64,000 nt of DNA from Stenopsyche tienmushanensis (lineage: Eukaryota; Arthropoda; Insecta; Trichoptera; Stenopsychidae): contig WACJ01000549.1 of NCBI GenBank assembly GCA_008973525.1, positions 1,550,001 to 1,614,000 of the forward strand. Direction: 5' to 3'. Numbering within the stretch: the stretch's first letter is position 1; each line of letters opens with the position of its first letter. The translations under genes and the position numbers were made by a program. This document shows positions 1-14,300 of this stretch, piece after piece. Under the pieces are notes generated by a model, which worked only from the letters and a program-made list of their open reading frames with translations, ran no database searches and was not told the origin of the DNA.

Positions 1-2551
1 CTCCCTGTCTGGCCTGGTATATGCGAATGTTTTATGTATTAGCTTGAATCATAAAACTTTGGACCACATCTTTTAACAAGGCTGAGCTTCAGCCAAATCT
101 ACCATCTTACATGCATTGATCCTAAGTGAATGAAATCTTCTATAGCAGGCCCTACAACTTTATTGCGGCTTTAAAGCCAACAAATTTATGAGAATAAAGT
201 AATTTTTAAATCAGAACAATTCGTGAGCGGCTGTAAAATTTAACGATAAAAGTTTGCATACAACCGAATGCCGATTGTTTGCTTCTATAACAGAAGCATA
301 ATCAAATCTCGACTGTTTCAGAATCTCATTTAACTTTCGTTTTTATTTTCTAAATAGGCATTTTGTAAAGTGCACAACGCCACGAGATTCTCTCGAGGGG
401 TGGGTGGAACTGATGGGGTGCATCTCTTCCTTCGCAGGAGGGTCCCCGAATTCTAAATTATAATACGAAAGTGCATAAAAATAATGTAATACCGTGCATT
501 TTCAGAACCCAATAACAATAAAATAAAAATGAAAATTTATTGAGCGTTTCGCTACAAAAAAGGGAGGTCGTTCATCGCGGAAACAACAAGTGAAAGTTTC
601 CTTTCAATTGAAGTACTTGGGCAAACGTAAGCCGCAATATTTCACAAGAATAATACTGAAAAATTATTTTGTTCAAATGAACTATGACGGTAATAGCAAT
701 TATATTCATTCATTCCGAAAGTTGATTTATTTATTAGCCCTTATATAACCATTCATATTAAATTTTACTAGTCAATTCTTATATCTATTAAACACTGGTC
801 ATAAATATTATGAAACTAATAAATATATAATGTTAGGTGAAAACTTATAAGTTTAAATATATATTTTTGTTTAAATAAATTCAATATTGGTTCTATATAA
901 TATAACTTAAATCTTCACTTTATGCTATTTTACCGCGTAATTTCAAACATCAGCAGAATGTAGTCCATCTAAAATATCATATAAAATACTTTAAAGCGTT
1001 ACATCGTTAGCTTGTATAATTTCATCGTGAATAATTTCGTAGCTGGAATATTTGATTTATTTAGTGAGCTTGATTGTATTGATGTGTTTGACGAGTTCAG
1101 GATTCCTCAAATAAAAGCTCGGTTTTCTTTAGTGTGTATATATTTATTTGGTTTGTAACAAGTTCTTTTATATTAATTAAATACGCAATTTAGACCGTGA
1201 CCCGAACTCTAAGTGCTATCTTAAGCTTATGCTGGGCCTTAGAGAGATTTTAAGAAATGTTTGCTTGTATTATTAGTACATCGAAAAAATAAGGGATGAA
1301 ATGAAGCTTGAAAAGATCAATGATAATACATCAATCAGTGACTCGATGATGCTTTTGAAATTTAATAAAATAATATCGTTAAAAGGCTTTTAATTCCCTA
1401 TTTTCACCTATTTATTTAAATAAGATATGTGATTGAACTACTTTAATATAATGAATATTAAGGTTTGTAATTAAGATACGAGATAATATTATGACATTTA
1501 TATTGGTTAATAAGGATAGAAAAATAAATTAATATTGGGATAGTCAAAATACAAAAATATCATTATCAGGTTATAAATCAATATATAGAATGGGAAAGTA
1601 CATAACAAATACAAATTATATTCTTTATTTGAACAAACATAATTAAGTTTTCGGGATTAATTTTCCATTACATAATTTTCATAGAAAAATAAATATTTTA
1701 TATTCGGGATGAGCTAAATTGATTTTTTTCAACAATCTTAAATAGCATGATTTTGGATGTTAATTATTATGTTTAAAAGTTAATCTCTTGTAAGTGGTGA
1801 TTAATAATAAAGCCTCTGGTGCTAATTGTAACTTTCAAGTCTTTGTAGGGTTGCGCTGCTGGATGAAATGAAAAGGGTTGCGCCAAAGCGCTTGCAGGAC
1901 CGATTCTTAAGCTAACTTGTCAGGCAAAAAAAATATATAAATCGTCGCCTTTAATTGAAAATTTCACGAGTGATTTATTCCAGAAAGAAAAATCTATCGA
2001 CACCTCCCGTCCGGTGCTATTTCCCTCTTCCTCCAGCTGGGCGTATTGTTTTTAACCGAAGTAAGACCGCGAATAAAATTTTCAAGTACTCTGTTTAGGG
2101 GTGCCCAGCGAAAGTAAATAGAATGCGCCGTAGCAAGTGAGGTTGAAAAAAGATAACAAAGGGAAGGGCCCTAGTAAATACCAATAATGGTCCATTTGCC
2201 GGGAACGCTCCCTTAAAAAAAATGAAGGCAAATCTTGCACCCTTATACACAAAAAAGTTGGTTCAAAGCCTTTACTTAGGCCGCGAGTAGAAATGATTTG
2301 AATATTTTCATCATTCGGAATGAAACAAAAGGATTTTTATCGCATTAGTCACATAGAATCTTTTTTCTTTGCACGTTCATTAAGAGATGACAAAGCTCTT
2401 TGAATGAAAAGATTTATTATTTTCGAGTGATTTAAATTTTTGAGATACAAAAGAATTCGATGAACCCACCCTTGAAATATATTGGCAGTGCGTATTATAA
2501 TTAAAAGGGAGAACTGGTGAGATTCGTATAAACATTAGCGTGCATAATGTC

Positions 2552-2572
2552 TGCGTAGACTTTGTCGAAAGT
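2552..2572. repeat. Member 1 of a 21-nt repeat pair
   Basis: This 21-nt word starts TGCGTAGACTTTGTCG and ends AAGT. It recurs in the same orientation at 21344-21364 with one mismatch (A/C). Its minus strand reads as Asp-Lys-Val-Tyr-Ala in both places, so both may be scraps of an unidentified repeat. Homology outside the word is unclear. Confidence 0.5.
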
Positions 2573-3724
2573 GGTACACAGTTGTCGATAATGTCTATAC
2601 CGAATTTCGGTACAATGTCTGGGAGCACCTGAGATAATTTGGGAACCACCAGATGCTGAAAGATCAATGATGAATAAATATATAAACCTTTGCACTATTA
2701 AAAATATATATAAATATATATATATTAAATCATCAAATTTATAATAATATGCCGATGTAATCATATTATTGAATGAAATTATATTTAAGCAAACTCCAAA
2801 TTAAACTATTATTCATGAGGATGATTTAATGCACGCAATTAACGCTTCATACAATTTAAAAAGCGCTTTATGGTCGAAATTTATGATTTCAGTTTCGACA
2901 GCAATCTGTTTGTGTGAGCTGAAATTAATTCGGCGCGGAAGTAATAAAATGCAATTTTTTCATCGTCAAGTATTTTTTTAATCCTTGGATAGAATTTAGC
3001 TCACGTTCTCCGTAAATGAAGGGTGTACTTAGGCGGAATAGAATGAATTATTTAATTAGATATTTTTTTAAGTTGAAACCAGACCCGAGACACTTTCTAG
3101 GTCTTGTAATTTAATTTGCAAACTGACGAAGACCCACTCGCGCCCCTTAAGAAAAATAAATCTTCGTTTTGTCCGAAAAATACTACGCAGGACGTCTCCT
3201 TTATTTGAAAAAGGACAATTTATTCTTCGTTTTGTCGCTTCATTTGATAAATTACACATCTTTTATTGCTTCCTTCCGTCGGGCGTTTGAAGATTAAAAT
3301 ATCAGATTATGAGTAATAAAACTTCTCAATCCTCACTTTGGGGATAGTATATAATTTCCGCACCGTTTTAATCCCTAACCCGCTCCCGGGGGAGATCTTA
3401 TAGAATTTTTATGTCATTAGTTATAACCTCAGTTGTTTATGGTCATATTTTCTTCGCGCTTTTGATCATCAAACTTCTTTTATATTTATGGCGAATTAAG
3501 CCACTTTCGGCGATTTGAATATTTTTTGTAATGCTTTACATCAATATTTCTGGCATAGAAAGAATAAATTCTTATTATAAGAGTGTGATTTCAAAACTCT
3601 TTCTAAAGTGAAATTTTCCTTGACCATAACATATATTTGTATTGTTTTTGGCTCCAAAAAAATATCGGCAGTTATTTATTACTTAAAAACATATTTTTTA
3701 AGTATCAAAGTATAATGCAAGATA

Positions 3725-3754
3725 AAAGGAGTTGGAGGCATCTCCAACTCCTTT
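3725..3754. repeat. Perfect 13-bp hairpin, 4-nt loop
   Basis: Arm AAAGGAGTTGGAG (3725-3737), loop GCAT (3738-3741), then the exact reverse complement CTCCAACTCCTTT (3742-3754). The stem is much more GC-rich than the AT-rich DNA around it and pairs without mismatch. It lies in the intron 3' of the IRSp53 exon. No terminal repeats of a larger element were seen around it. Confidence 0.9.
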
Positions 3755-5277
3755 CCATTAATTTTAATCCTAAACTAATCTCATCCGATATATAAATATT
3801 TCTATTCTTATCTATTCTACTGACTTTCAATTGGCTTGTCGGAATTTCTACTATTCCCATCGGATACTATTCCATATCAGTCTTCTTCCATATTTCTTAA
3901 ATTTGTCTTATAATATAACCTGTCTGTAGCTATTTTAAGTATATCTTTCTTAAGCCAATAACATAAGCAATCTTCAATTCTATAATACATGCCGCATTAT
4001 ACAACATATTTAGAGCTGTATTAAATTTCCGACTTACATATATCATAATGTTTATTTTTCATGTTTTGAAACTCAACGTGAAAACTGTACACACTGAACA
4101 AACTCTCTCCTTTGAGACAAAGTAAAGGATACGATGGGATATAAGAAATATATACAAATGTAATAAGAAAAAATATAAAACTCAATGAATCATATTATTA
4201 AATAGGATAACTCTCCAATGGTATAAAATATTTATAATAAACACAACCTTAATTTAACTTTTCTATGTTCATTAAAAATCCGTTTTTTTAATTTAATCAC
4301 TCAAAATATGAAAAGTTAAATCAAATACAATAGATAAGTTAGCAGGATTTTAGCTTTATTACTTATCATCGCTCGAAACGATTAATATACAATAATCCCC
4401 TTTTTTTATACGTCATCCCTCATATAGCTTCCGAAATTTATATCATTTTTAATTCAAAATAAACAAATGTAAATGCAATAATGTCTAAAATACATATACA
4501 TGTTTGAATATCATGTACAAAAATTTAAACAGTTTTTATAATATATTAAACAGTTTAATGAAGTTAGTTAATAAAATGTTAACTAATCTTTTTAAAGACA
4601 AATTGCTTATTTTTACGATATCTGCTTAACTTAAAGTTTGTTCAAATTTTTAAACATATTTCGATGAAAAAAATGTTACGAAAAAGGACGACAGAATTTA
4701 GATAAAAACCTTTAAAATACATTTTATATACGTTTGTCTCGAATTTGAATATCTGTATCAATTGTCGGATGAACCCAATAAATTGCCTTTTTTTTCGCAT
4801 CATCTGATTTACAAGATGAAGACATTTTTCCTGAAAAGCTCGCAGCTCTACAAGCACCCATCCGTTTCGTGACTCATGTTATGAATTATTACGTTTGAGG
4901 ATTTGTTTGTTGCAAAATAAACAAAGCGAATAAACAAAGAATAGGAATAAAAAGGAAAAATGAAAATTGTGAGGGGAAAATTTTTCTACCTGGTATTCGG
5001 CTGGTAAAAAAAACGTCTTTTATTTTTCAGCAACTCACCTTCGCTGCCAAAAATGCCCTTCATTCGTTTTAGTCAACAAAAGGTTTAGTTAATTTTTAAA
5101 TATTTTACATTTTCTCAATATGGCCGAGCGACGCTCTTAAATACATCGTATCGTTTTAATTGAATGCGAACATAACTTCATATTTAAAAGGCGTTTCTCG
5201 AACCTCCTTTTCCGGAAGGAGACGTTCATTTCTCACATTTTACGAATGATTAACTTAAAAAAATGTGGGTCGTTGAA

Positions 5278-5284
5278 CACTCAC
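5278..5284 (-). other. Splice donor of the IRSp53 exon
   Basis: The minus strand reads CATG followed by GTGAGTG, a near-consensus GT donor. It interrupts the conserved Gly codon after residue 1, so the intron phase is 1. Confidence 0.85.
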
Positions 5285-5360
5285 CATGCAAAGCTTTCAA
5301 GTAGGCTTTTCCGGCCGTAATCATCTGCCGGGCACCGGGATTGAACTTCTCCAAGATGTT
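5285..5360 (-). CDS. IRSp53: Internal coding exon of IRSp53/BAIAP2 orthologue (I-BAR/IMD domain)
   Basis: This 76-nt exon on the minus strand reads in one frame as NILEKFNPGARQ, then MITAGKAYLKALH, and ends with the first base (G) of the next codon, so it enters in phase 0 and leaves in phase 1. The peptide matches helix 1 of the IRSp53/MIM homology (I-BAR) domain. The family pattern is I-x-E-[KQ]-F-N-P-x-x-R-x-x-I-x-x-G-K-x-Y-x-K-A-L-x-G, and the insect form is nearly identical. IRSp53 is a cytoplasmic adaptor: its I-BAR domain binds and bends phosphoinositide membranes and links Rac/Cdc42 to actin during filopodium and lamellipodium formation. The exon is bounded by TTTTCAG and GTGAGTG. The preceding exon, which should hold the start codon and end near a Tyr-Lys, was not found. 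The following exon, expected to begin with Gly-Ala, is not seen down to base 1. The exon is AT-poor compared with its surroundings, as expected for constrained coding DNA. Confidence 0.9.
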
Positions 5361-5390
5361 CTGAAAACATTAAAAAATCCACTTAACGTA
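5361..5390 (-). other. Splice acceptor with T-rich tract of the IRSp53 exon
   Basis: On the minus strand the intron ends with a T-rich run followed by TTTTCAG directly before the AAC codon that opens the exon. The AG is at 5361-5362. This fixes the exon start and supports transcription from right to left. Confidence 0.85.
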
Positions 5391-8300
5391 CATTTATCAC
5401 TTTGACAATAATCCTGCGAATAAAGGAGAAGGCATTTTAAAAGCAAAAATTGAATATTATCCTGCCGAATAAACGTAAAAGCATAAAAATCCCTCTCGGG
5501 AGCTTTATTAGTTTAAGCATTACGTAGAACATGTTTAAGGCAGAGCTTACATCTGAGATTAAGATAAATAGAATGATGAGCTTTATCAATTCTGCGTGCG
5601 TAATTTGCATCGAATTTATCATTCATATTACATGATAATAAAAATATAGACGAAATAATATTTTTTTGGATTGAGAACAATAAATCAATAATTAACTTGT
5701 GATAGTTCTAATGTTTTCAAACAGTTTCAGCTTAATTTATAGATACAATGCCTTAACAAATATTGGTACTACAGGTCTTAACTACTATATTATATAAAGA
5801 CAAAAAATAATGAAAAATATATACGACAATAGCGAAATATATATAAATGTGATTATAAAGCATTTATGCAATACATGTATATTTGTTACTGTTCAAAACA
5901 AAATAATGTACGTATCTGTTGTATGTAACCCCCTGAAAAAATATTACTATATAAGCAGTTTGTTATTATATTCATGGAATATTTTTTCATGAATTAAAAT
6001 CGTTCAAAATATTTCAAATAGGAAAATCCACCCTAAGCAAAAGAAGTCTGCTGCCACTAATAGGGCCTTTGAAAAAATTGCACATCACCAATACAAGTAG
6101 TAAACACTGCACATTCTACATATTGGTACAATAAGCAAAAACGAGGGTAAATTCAACCCACACGGGGTACACATCTCAAACGTATGAATAATTCATATTT
6201 GCACCCTCCCCCCCCCACTTAGGGTATCAAAACCAAACAAAAGAGATGGACCGCTTCTAGCGGACCAACGAGATTTTTATGACGTAAACAAGATTTCCGC
6301 CGAAAATTCTCTAGAGCCCGCGAAAATTCCACGCAAAATTCACCCTCTTTAAATTCGATGTAAATATCTTTCACGCATCATCTGAAAGATAACAGTGGAC
6401 TCGAAAAACTGTATATAACGAATACTTCAAAAGATAACTTTGAACGAACATCGAATACGTGGAAACTGATGCGTGGAAATCATCACGCTATGTTTGTTTT
6501 CTTGTATGCGATCTAAAGAAAGAGTATAATAAGACGATTTGTAATAATATTTGTGTCTTTTATTGAAAAAGATATCATGTTAATAATAACAATGGCCTAC
6601 AATAATGCACATTAGATGAAAACTATTTTTATGAGAGATTAATCAAAGAATAGGGAGATAAAGAAGATCATTGAAATAAATGTATTCTTAGAAAATATTT
6701 GATATATGAATAAATAACAATCCAGTGTTATTGTATAAATTTTACCCTATATGACTATATTAATTATATATTTTTTAAACTGAAAATTATGAAAGGTTTT
6801 ATTTATTACAATTGATTAGGAATATTAATATTTTATTCTATGAAATGTATTAATATATAATATACTAAGATTGGATTTTCCTAAATCTTAGACCAAATTA
6901 TCATTATGTCTCCGAGTCAGAAACCATAATAATAATATATAACATATATAACATTTCATTCAATAAGTCTGTAGGATGACAAAATAGCGACCAAAAACAC
7001 AAACGTCAGCTGGCAAAGCTTTGACCTTCATATTTTGGTATTTAATTCATCAATTACCTTAATAAAGACGAGCCATCAATAGCGAATATTATTTGGTGGA
7101 AGAAGAAAAAAGTGTCAAGCGAAAAAAAACCTACAAACTTATTGAGTGATGTGTTATGTCTTTTGTATCAAACCGTGAACATTATTCATCAGTAGTCAGA
7201 ATTTTAATCATCAATTTCCATTTATTTTTTAAATCAAGAACCATTTTCATTATTAGTTGAACTGAGTATGTTATGTGTTTGTAAAAACTGCACATCGCAA
7301 CTATAATAATTTAAATGAAATATTGGGCTAAAATCATTATGTTAATAGATTTGGTAGATAAAATCTATATATCATCAATCAAGTATAAATGTAATTCAAA
7401 ACTGAAAACAAATATCATTAACGTCGAAATCCGATTAATTGATTGGTTTTCTATTGAAGCAAAAATTTTCGATGCATAAAATATAATTTAATTGTTAACA
7501 TATTTCAGATATATTTTTGATTGAGCTCTTTGTCGTTATTATATTCACCCGAAAAACTACCCTCGGAAAGCGTATTTAGAGTTAAAATAACACCCGAAGC
7601 CAAAAATTCCGATCATTGATTCTGTGGAATTACACACAGACAGCGTGGGATTTTAGGGATAACATGTTCTTTGAAATTCCATTACATATCGTTTCACTAC
7701 TTTGTATCGAGTTTTTATCCGCGATTTATTTTTGCTCATCCACTGCTGTTCCACAAGAGTGATCGAATTACAATTGATTTTTAGAAAATTCTCAATTCCC
7801 ATCGGCATGGTGATTACGTGTCGTATATTTTTATTTAGCGATTTTTCTGTTAAATGAGGCACTTGCATATATAATAAATTCTGCAGCAAATTTTGCATAC
7901 TCGATAAATTTTAGTCGTTCAAAATTGCAAGCGCAATGACGTGTAGACTTTAAATGCATGCTCTCCCCCGTATCAAATTTATCAGCTTTAAGGCTTTTGA
8001 GCGACGAGGAGCATTTCACATTTGGATAGATTAGATTAAATTAAGTGAATTCTAAGTTCCCCTCCTCTTGCATTCAGTGCTCGTTGTTCTTTTTGTCGTG
8101 CAAAATTTCTTTTTTTGGGTTTTACGCATAAAAAAAGCTTTGCTGCTTGATGAATCTTTGGGTGCGTTAAAGTGAATAAAGCTCAAAGCTCTGAGGCGTT
8201 TTTAAGACGCGCCAAATTCAATAAGGAATTTGAACCGGTTGTAGTATTTACGCGGTTAAAAGCTTAGTAATTTTTCGCCTCATATTGAATGTCAAAATTC

Positions 8301-11300
8301 CTAGACTATGTTTGTGAACGCTTCACTTTTCTTCTGTGGTAAATGCTTTGTCGCACACACTTTGCCGGGAATGTTCCTTAGCAAATTCCGAGCAAACTCA
8401 TTTCAGAAAATTGCAAATTGTGGTTCGCATTTCTATTTCAGTACATTCTTTGACGTGAATCCATAATTATAACGACGTTTCTATTTAGTCCGGAGCAAAT
8501 TCGTTGACGTATAAATTTGGACGGGAATTTTATTCGCAACTTCTACTTTAAAATAATGTATTTGCTAAACGTACAAGTTTTCTTTTACACTCGAATTCTA
8601 GATGGCTTTGAGCTTTCACGGGGAGGAAATGCTTGTTTACGGTCACCGGAAACGCAGACCTCCGAATCTATGATTTTATTTGCTGAAAAAAACATGTTTT
8701 TGAAGATTTTTCCGATTCAAGCGAGTCGCTTCCCCAAAATGGGTGTTCATTTTATTACGCTCATTTCCCAACTTCTCGAAATTGAATTTTCTCTTCACGC
8801 ATGTTTATGAAATATTGCAATTTTCGATAATTTACCATAACTTTTTTGCTCTCGAATGTAGGCTCGAAAGTTTAGGTGCTTGTCAATATGCTAAAGAAGA
8901 ACTTTGACATACAAACATGAAGAGAGAAAAAATTCTCTCTTTTAATATTTATTACACATTCGTTTTCGTACTTGAATATTTCCTTCTATTATTTTATAAC
9001 TCATCACTTAATAAGTTCGTAGAATTTTTTATTCGTTTGATTTGATTCGTTATTTGGGATAATTTCTCCGTAATTATCTCAAAAAAAAAAATCCTAGCAA
9101 ATTTTTGAGTTGTCTTTTCTTATGTAGAACATTTTAAATAACGCTATGTTAGTCTATTCCGTACTATATTTTAAATTCAATATAAATAATTCAAAATGAT
9201 CCATTAAATAATCAGAAATAAAACCGCTGTATTAACTCATGTATTAACAATTCTTATATTTTTTGAATCCAAATGTGTGTTATTTTTTGTAATCGAAATA
9301 TGATTAATAATTTGAAAACTGAGAATAAATTTAAATACATTTTTGATGGTTTAATAATGATATTTGCCTCATCATATGGTTAACTTCGTCTCCAAAGAGC
9401 TTCAAAAACTGTTTTTCCTTAGAAGTTATATTCGTTATCGGATATGTTTTTTTTTTCAATTGCCTATTTTTTTTAATGTAGAAAAGCATATTTAAATAAG
9501 ATGCGAAATTTAATAATAGTCGCAAATCATTAATAGCAGTCTTATCTGACGTTATCAATTGATTCAATATATATTGTTTCAAATGTACAAACTCAAACAA
9601 GTTCTGGATTGATAAGAATTATTTACATTTGTCCCAAATTTGATAGTATAACAAAAGTTATTTCCATTTTCTTAAATTAATATAAGCTTTATAATAAGAA
9701 ATCCAGAACCTAAATTACTACACTTAATTAAATACTTAAATAATTAAAAATTGACCACAACGAGGCTTATATAAATACATCCAAAATGCGTTATCATCTT
9801 AATTAATTATTTTCGTTTTCTTAAAAATGCATAAAGTATATACAGCTTGTTTTCATTGCTAACAATGAATTTAAATATAAGAAGAAAGAATATAAAAAAA
9901 ACTATTTTTAAGTATATTTAAATTGTCGCAAAGTCGCAAAATCCTTTATATTGGCAAATACTGGTCAAAATGGGGTTATCTTCATACATGTCGTAATTTT
10001 AAAATAATAATGATATGATAGATCCAATTTTAACACAGTAAATATGTTATAGCTGATGACGAATTTACTGCTGCAATAATAATCATTTATGACCTTTGTA
10101 AATTGTTTCAAATAAGCTCAACGTTTGTCAACGATGTCATCATTTTTTTATTGTGCAATAATAATGTGACTCAATGAGCAAATTTTGCAACATCTTACAT
10201 CTTTCTAACGAGGATACAACTTGATAAAATTGATAAAAATGAATGCGGTGTATTGATAATCCCTAACTTTCTAAAGCAAATAGATTATTTAATTCTTTAT
10301 TACAAATCACGGCATATTATTTTCCTTGTGTCGTGTACAATCCGTCCCGCTTCATTATAGGGAGACAAGGAAATAAATTATGAACAATATTGGGAGTTTT
10401 CAAAGCTTCCTCATAAGACATCGTATAAATCACAGAGTCATTACTCATCAGTTTTCCATCTTCACGACACTCTAAGTTTCAAGCTAAATTTCATACCCGA
10501 ATAATACGGCATAAATTTTAGCTATTTCTTGTTCTAATATTGTGCGTGTATTATCAAACGTTAACTAAATAAAAGCGCCTTAGTACTGTAGGAAATTTGC
10601 GGAATTCCGTTGTAATGTTGCGCAAGTTTTCCAGCTGAGATATGGCATTTATGTTTGTTACAATGTAATATCAGTAAAGGTTAAATATTTCTAATAATGT
10701 TGACGCCTAGTATGAATTTGTTTTAAATTTATTATATATTATCAAGCAAGCTGTAATTTAAATGTTCTTTGCACTGATTATGTTTGCTCCAATGATCACA
10801 TTTACCAGAAAGGGAAAAGCTCCGATGGAAAACCGAAAACTTTCCACTTGTCTCCTTAGCTTAATTTGAACGTAATTTAATTAAAGCTTCAGCCCTTCGA
10901 TAAAGTCACTTCAAACTTTCGTCGTCTCTTTTAAGATGCATCTCATTGCAGTTAAAATAAATTTCTCGTCACAACGGGGAAACAGAACGCAAATTTGCGT
11001 TATATCTAATGAAAAAAATCTGAAAGTCGTCGCTACTGGGTTGTTTGAGAATATGGGTGTCAGAGCCCAAAGAAAAATGATCCGCTAAGAGCTCCAGAAA
11101 AAAATTACCAGGAAGTACAATAACGTTTCTGCAAAAAAAAATCACCCCTCTTCCCTCGAGGCTTTAGTTGCAGTCTTATTTTTCTGACTTTTTTACATTG
11201 TGAAAGACGTCTGAAAAATATATTCCGGCTTGCAAAACATTAGGCTGAATAACAGGTAAATTTTTCGTCGAACTTTATTCATTTTGCACGCAAAAAATAT

Positions 11301-14300
11301 TATTTAAATAGGAATAATTTAATAACGAATACGCCAAAGCATAAGACGTGCTCCAATACAAGGTATACGGAATGGGAGGCGAATTTAAGCTGTGAAATTA
11401 TCGTCCCCCCTTAATATAAATTTACGACCCCCTACAAGGTTATTTATCAAAAAACCAATATGCTCTAAATTCGGATGTTCGTAGATGGCTCGACTTCATC
11501 ATTTTGAGAGTTTCCAAAAAACCGGCCGAATGTAATATGATGGAAAAGTTGATTGAATAAGTAGTTGAACTTAACTGATTTACCGTTCGGCTTCGCGGAG
11601 GCTTTCAATAAGTTTTCCCCTCGCCAATTTCAAAATAAAAAGTCTTCAGTAAAGAAGGCTAGAATATGGCTTCATCCCCGATGGTGACGGGTGTCTTTTA
11701 TATTTAAAGTACTCTTCGGTGCACCGTCACGATCCATATTTACTACACGGGCGTGACCTTCCCGATCCTTAACTCCAAAAGACTTTTTCCAACGAGCCGA
11801 TCTGTTGCTCGCCAAAATTACGCATTGAAATATTGCAGACCAAGTTTCGCAATTTCAAATTGGCTTTGAAATAGCATTATGTTGTAATTAGACGTACTAA
11901 ATTGTTTGCCATGTATTTTGGCTCCTCGAGAATATGCAATTTAACTTTCATCAAAGCAAGATATCCAATCAAATTTCCATCAAGCCGTTGCTAGCTTACA
12001 CTTACTTATCTTTCATTTTTCACTTATTTCCCCCTGTTCTCGAGGCTTCTAGCCCTCCTCTTCCATTTCCGATGAACAACCCTTCGGAGGATAGGGAGAC
12101 AGAGGTGGTTGGCTGTAAATTAGCGAGTGCATTTTATCCAGGCTCAAATTTATTCATAGGGTGCATCTGCCTAACGCCTCGAGATAAAAAATTCAAATCT
12201 CATTTGATTTTTGAGATAAATTGAATAAAATGTAAAAAAATATGCATAATATATGTAGCAAACTGAATTTAAATATGCATAATAAATATAAGAAAATATC
12301 AACTAAAATTTAAAACTATTAGTTAAAAGTATGAATTTAAATAAGTCTTAGCAATGCATTTAACGTAAGGGATGTAGTAATAGAACTCATTGGATCTAAC
12401 GTCTAGAATATTTAGAATATTCAATCATTACTGATAGATGAAAAGTGCGCAGAAGTAAATTTTGTGGAAATGACATCTGAGATAATCCAAAATTCAGAGA
12501 ACAATAGTACGAATAAAAATAATGACGATTTTAAGTTTTTAAAGTTTGTATATGATTACAAATGTCATTTAAAATATTTTAGTTTCATAATTATAGAATC
12601 TAAACAAGTGTTTTGCACTTTTTCTACGATTTTTATAATACGAATTTACATAACATTATTTAAGAACCTAACGACCATTTTATAGTTTAGTATTACTTTT
12701 TTTGTTTGAAATTTAAGACCAATATTATATTTATGTGATAATAAAAATAACACATTATACGTTTACAGCCATAGATTTTGACTTCTTTCCTGTAGCTTAT
12801 TTCCACAAATTAAATGTTCGTTTAATTGATTAATTGCTACGTTTCATTTGGATAAATTATGTATATTGTTATAGAAATGATAATTCAAATAAAATTAGGT
12901 AAATTTCACATAGTGGAATTTTTGCAAGAAACTGCAATAATTTAGTCCCTATCACAGTCTTGATGAAGTATCTACTATTGAATATTTTTATTTTATTAGA
13001 ACAAACTTTCTCTAATAGTTTTATGTATATATTTATGTAAAATAATATTTGGGTACTAAAAAATAAAAATCAGATAAAATGTATGCAAACTTTTTTGGCT
13101 GAAACTTTCACGAAGACGCCATTAATTATTATAATAAAATGTTTTTATGAAATAGCATAAATCAAACAGATCAAATATAAATGCCTTAAATTAATTTCAT
13201 ATACATATAATAAAAATCTTATATGCTTACAGGGTTTAAAGCTCAATCAATCATTTTGACAACTAAGGCGCTATATTACTTCCGTCAACTCTATATTTAT
13301 ATACTTATAAAAAGGTTGTATATATGAATATATTGCCTGAAAAAATGTATTCTGCTTAAGATAAAAATGGTTCAAGAATTTATTGAAGTGGCTAAAACAA
13401 GCCTATTCAATACATTCGCATTGAATTCATATTTGACACAAATAAATAATCAGAGATATAAATTACATATAAAATTATTGACTCTATTGAAGTTACGTTT
13501 TGCAGAATTCGTTTTTAGTATAATCTGTGAAACTTTATCCCAGTACCCACTATGCCAAATGTTAGTTTCCGAACTTTTATTTAAAAAAAAAAACAAGGTC
13601 AATTGGTCCTCTCCTACCCCAATAAAATCTTATTCAAAATTCACAAGTTGAATATGAAAGATAATGGGAAACCACCATATTGAAATTCTATATCCTTATA
13701 AAAGTTTCCTATGGATATCGCCTACGATATGACACTTTAATAGTATTTTTAATTAAAAAAATATTAGTGAAAAATAATGCATTACTAATATTGATATAAT
13801 GATATTAATAAACGTATGTTATTGAGAAAAATACTCGATCACTGTAAGGGTTTTAATCTTTTTTTTTGCATGCTGACTACACACGATGACAAGATTTATT
13901 CGTATTATCATACGTATAAATCTTTCGTAGAATTTCCTGTATCCTGATTTCTGTGTAAAGATGAAAAGAGCATATTATCGAATAAATAAAAACTAAGTGC
14001 ACACTGTTCCGGGTGCGTCCGATGCATCCCGACATCCCGTTAGCCCATAGAGGAGGAGATAGACGGCCTGGATGGTGTATGGGTGCATTTATATAAGAGT
14101 AGTAAGATGCGAAAATAATATAAAACTCCGGAAAGTAAGGGTAGAATGAGGGGATCGGAGTAAAACTAAAGATGGGATATAAGCAGCGGGAGAAAATAGA
14201 CGTTAGCCGAGGAGACGAGCTGGCGCCTTTTTGTTGCCAACCCCACTTTAATAGGAAACGAAGGGAGCTGCTGCACTGGAACTGTCTACGAAGATACCAT

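Larger units (their letters stand above)
1..5277 (-). other. Intron downstream of the IRSp53 exon; no gene seen
   Basis: AT-rich DNA 3' of the exon on the minus strand. I found no second I-BAR exon here and no recognisable transposon. It holds the 3725-3754 hairpin and one member of a 21-nt repeat pair at 2552-2572. The segments around 360-440 and 1980-2120 are less AT-rich, but no coding pattern is recognisable in them. Confidence 0.6.
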
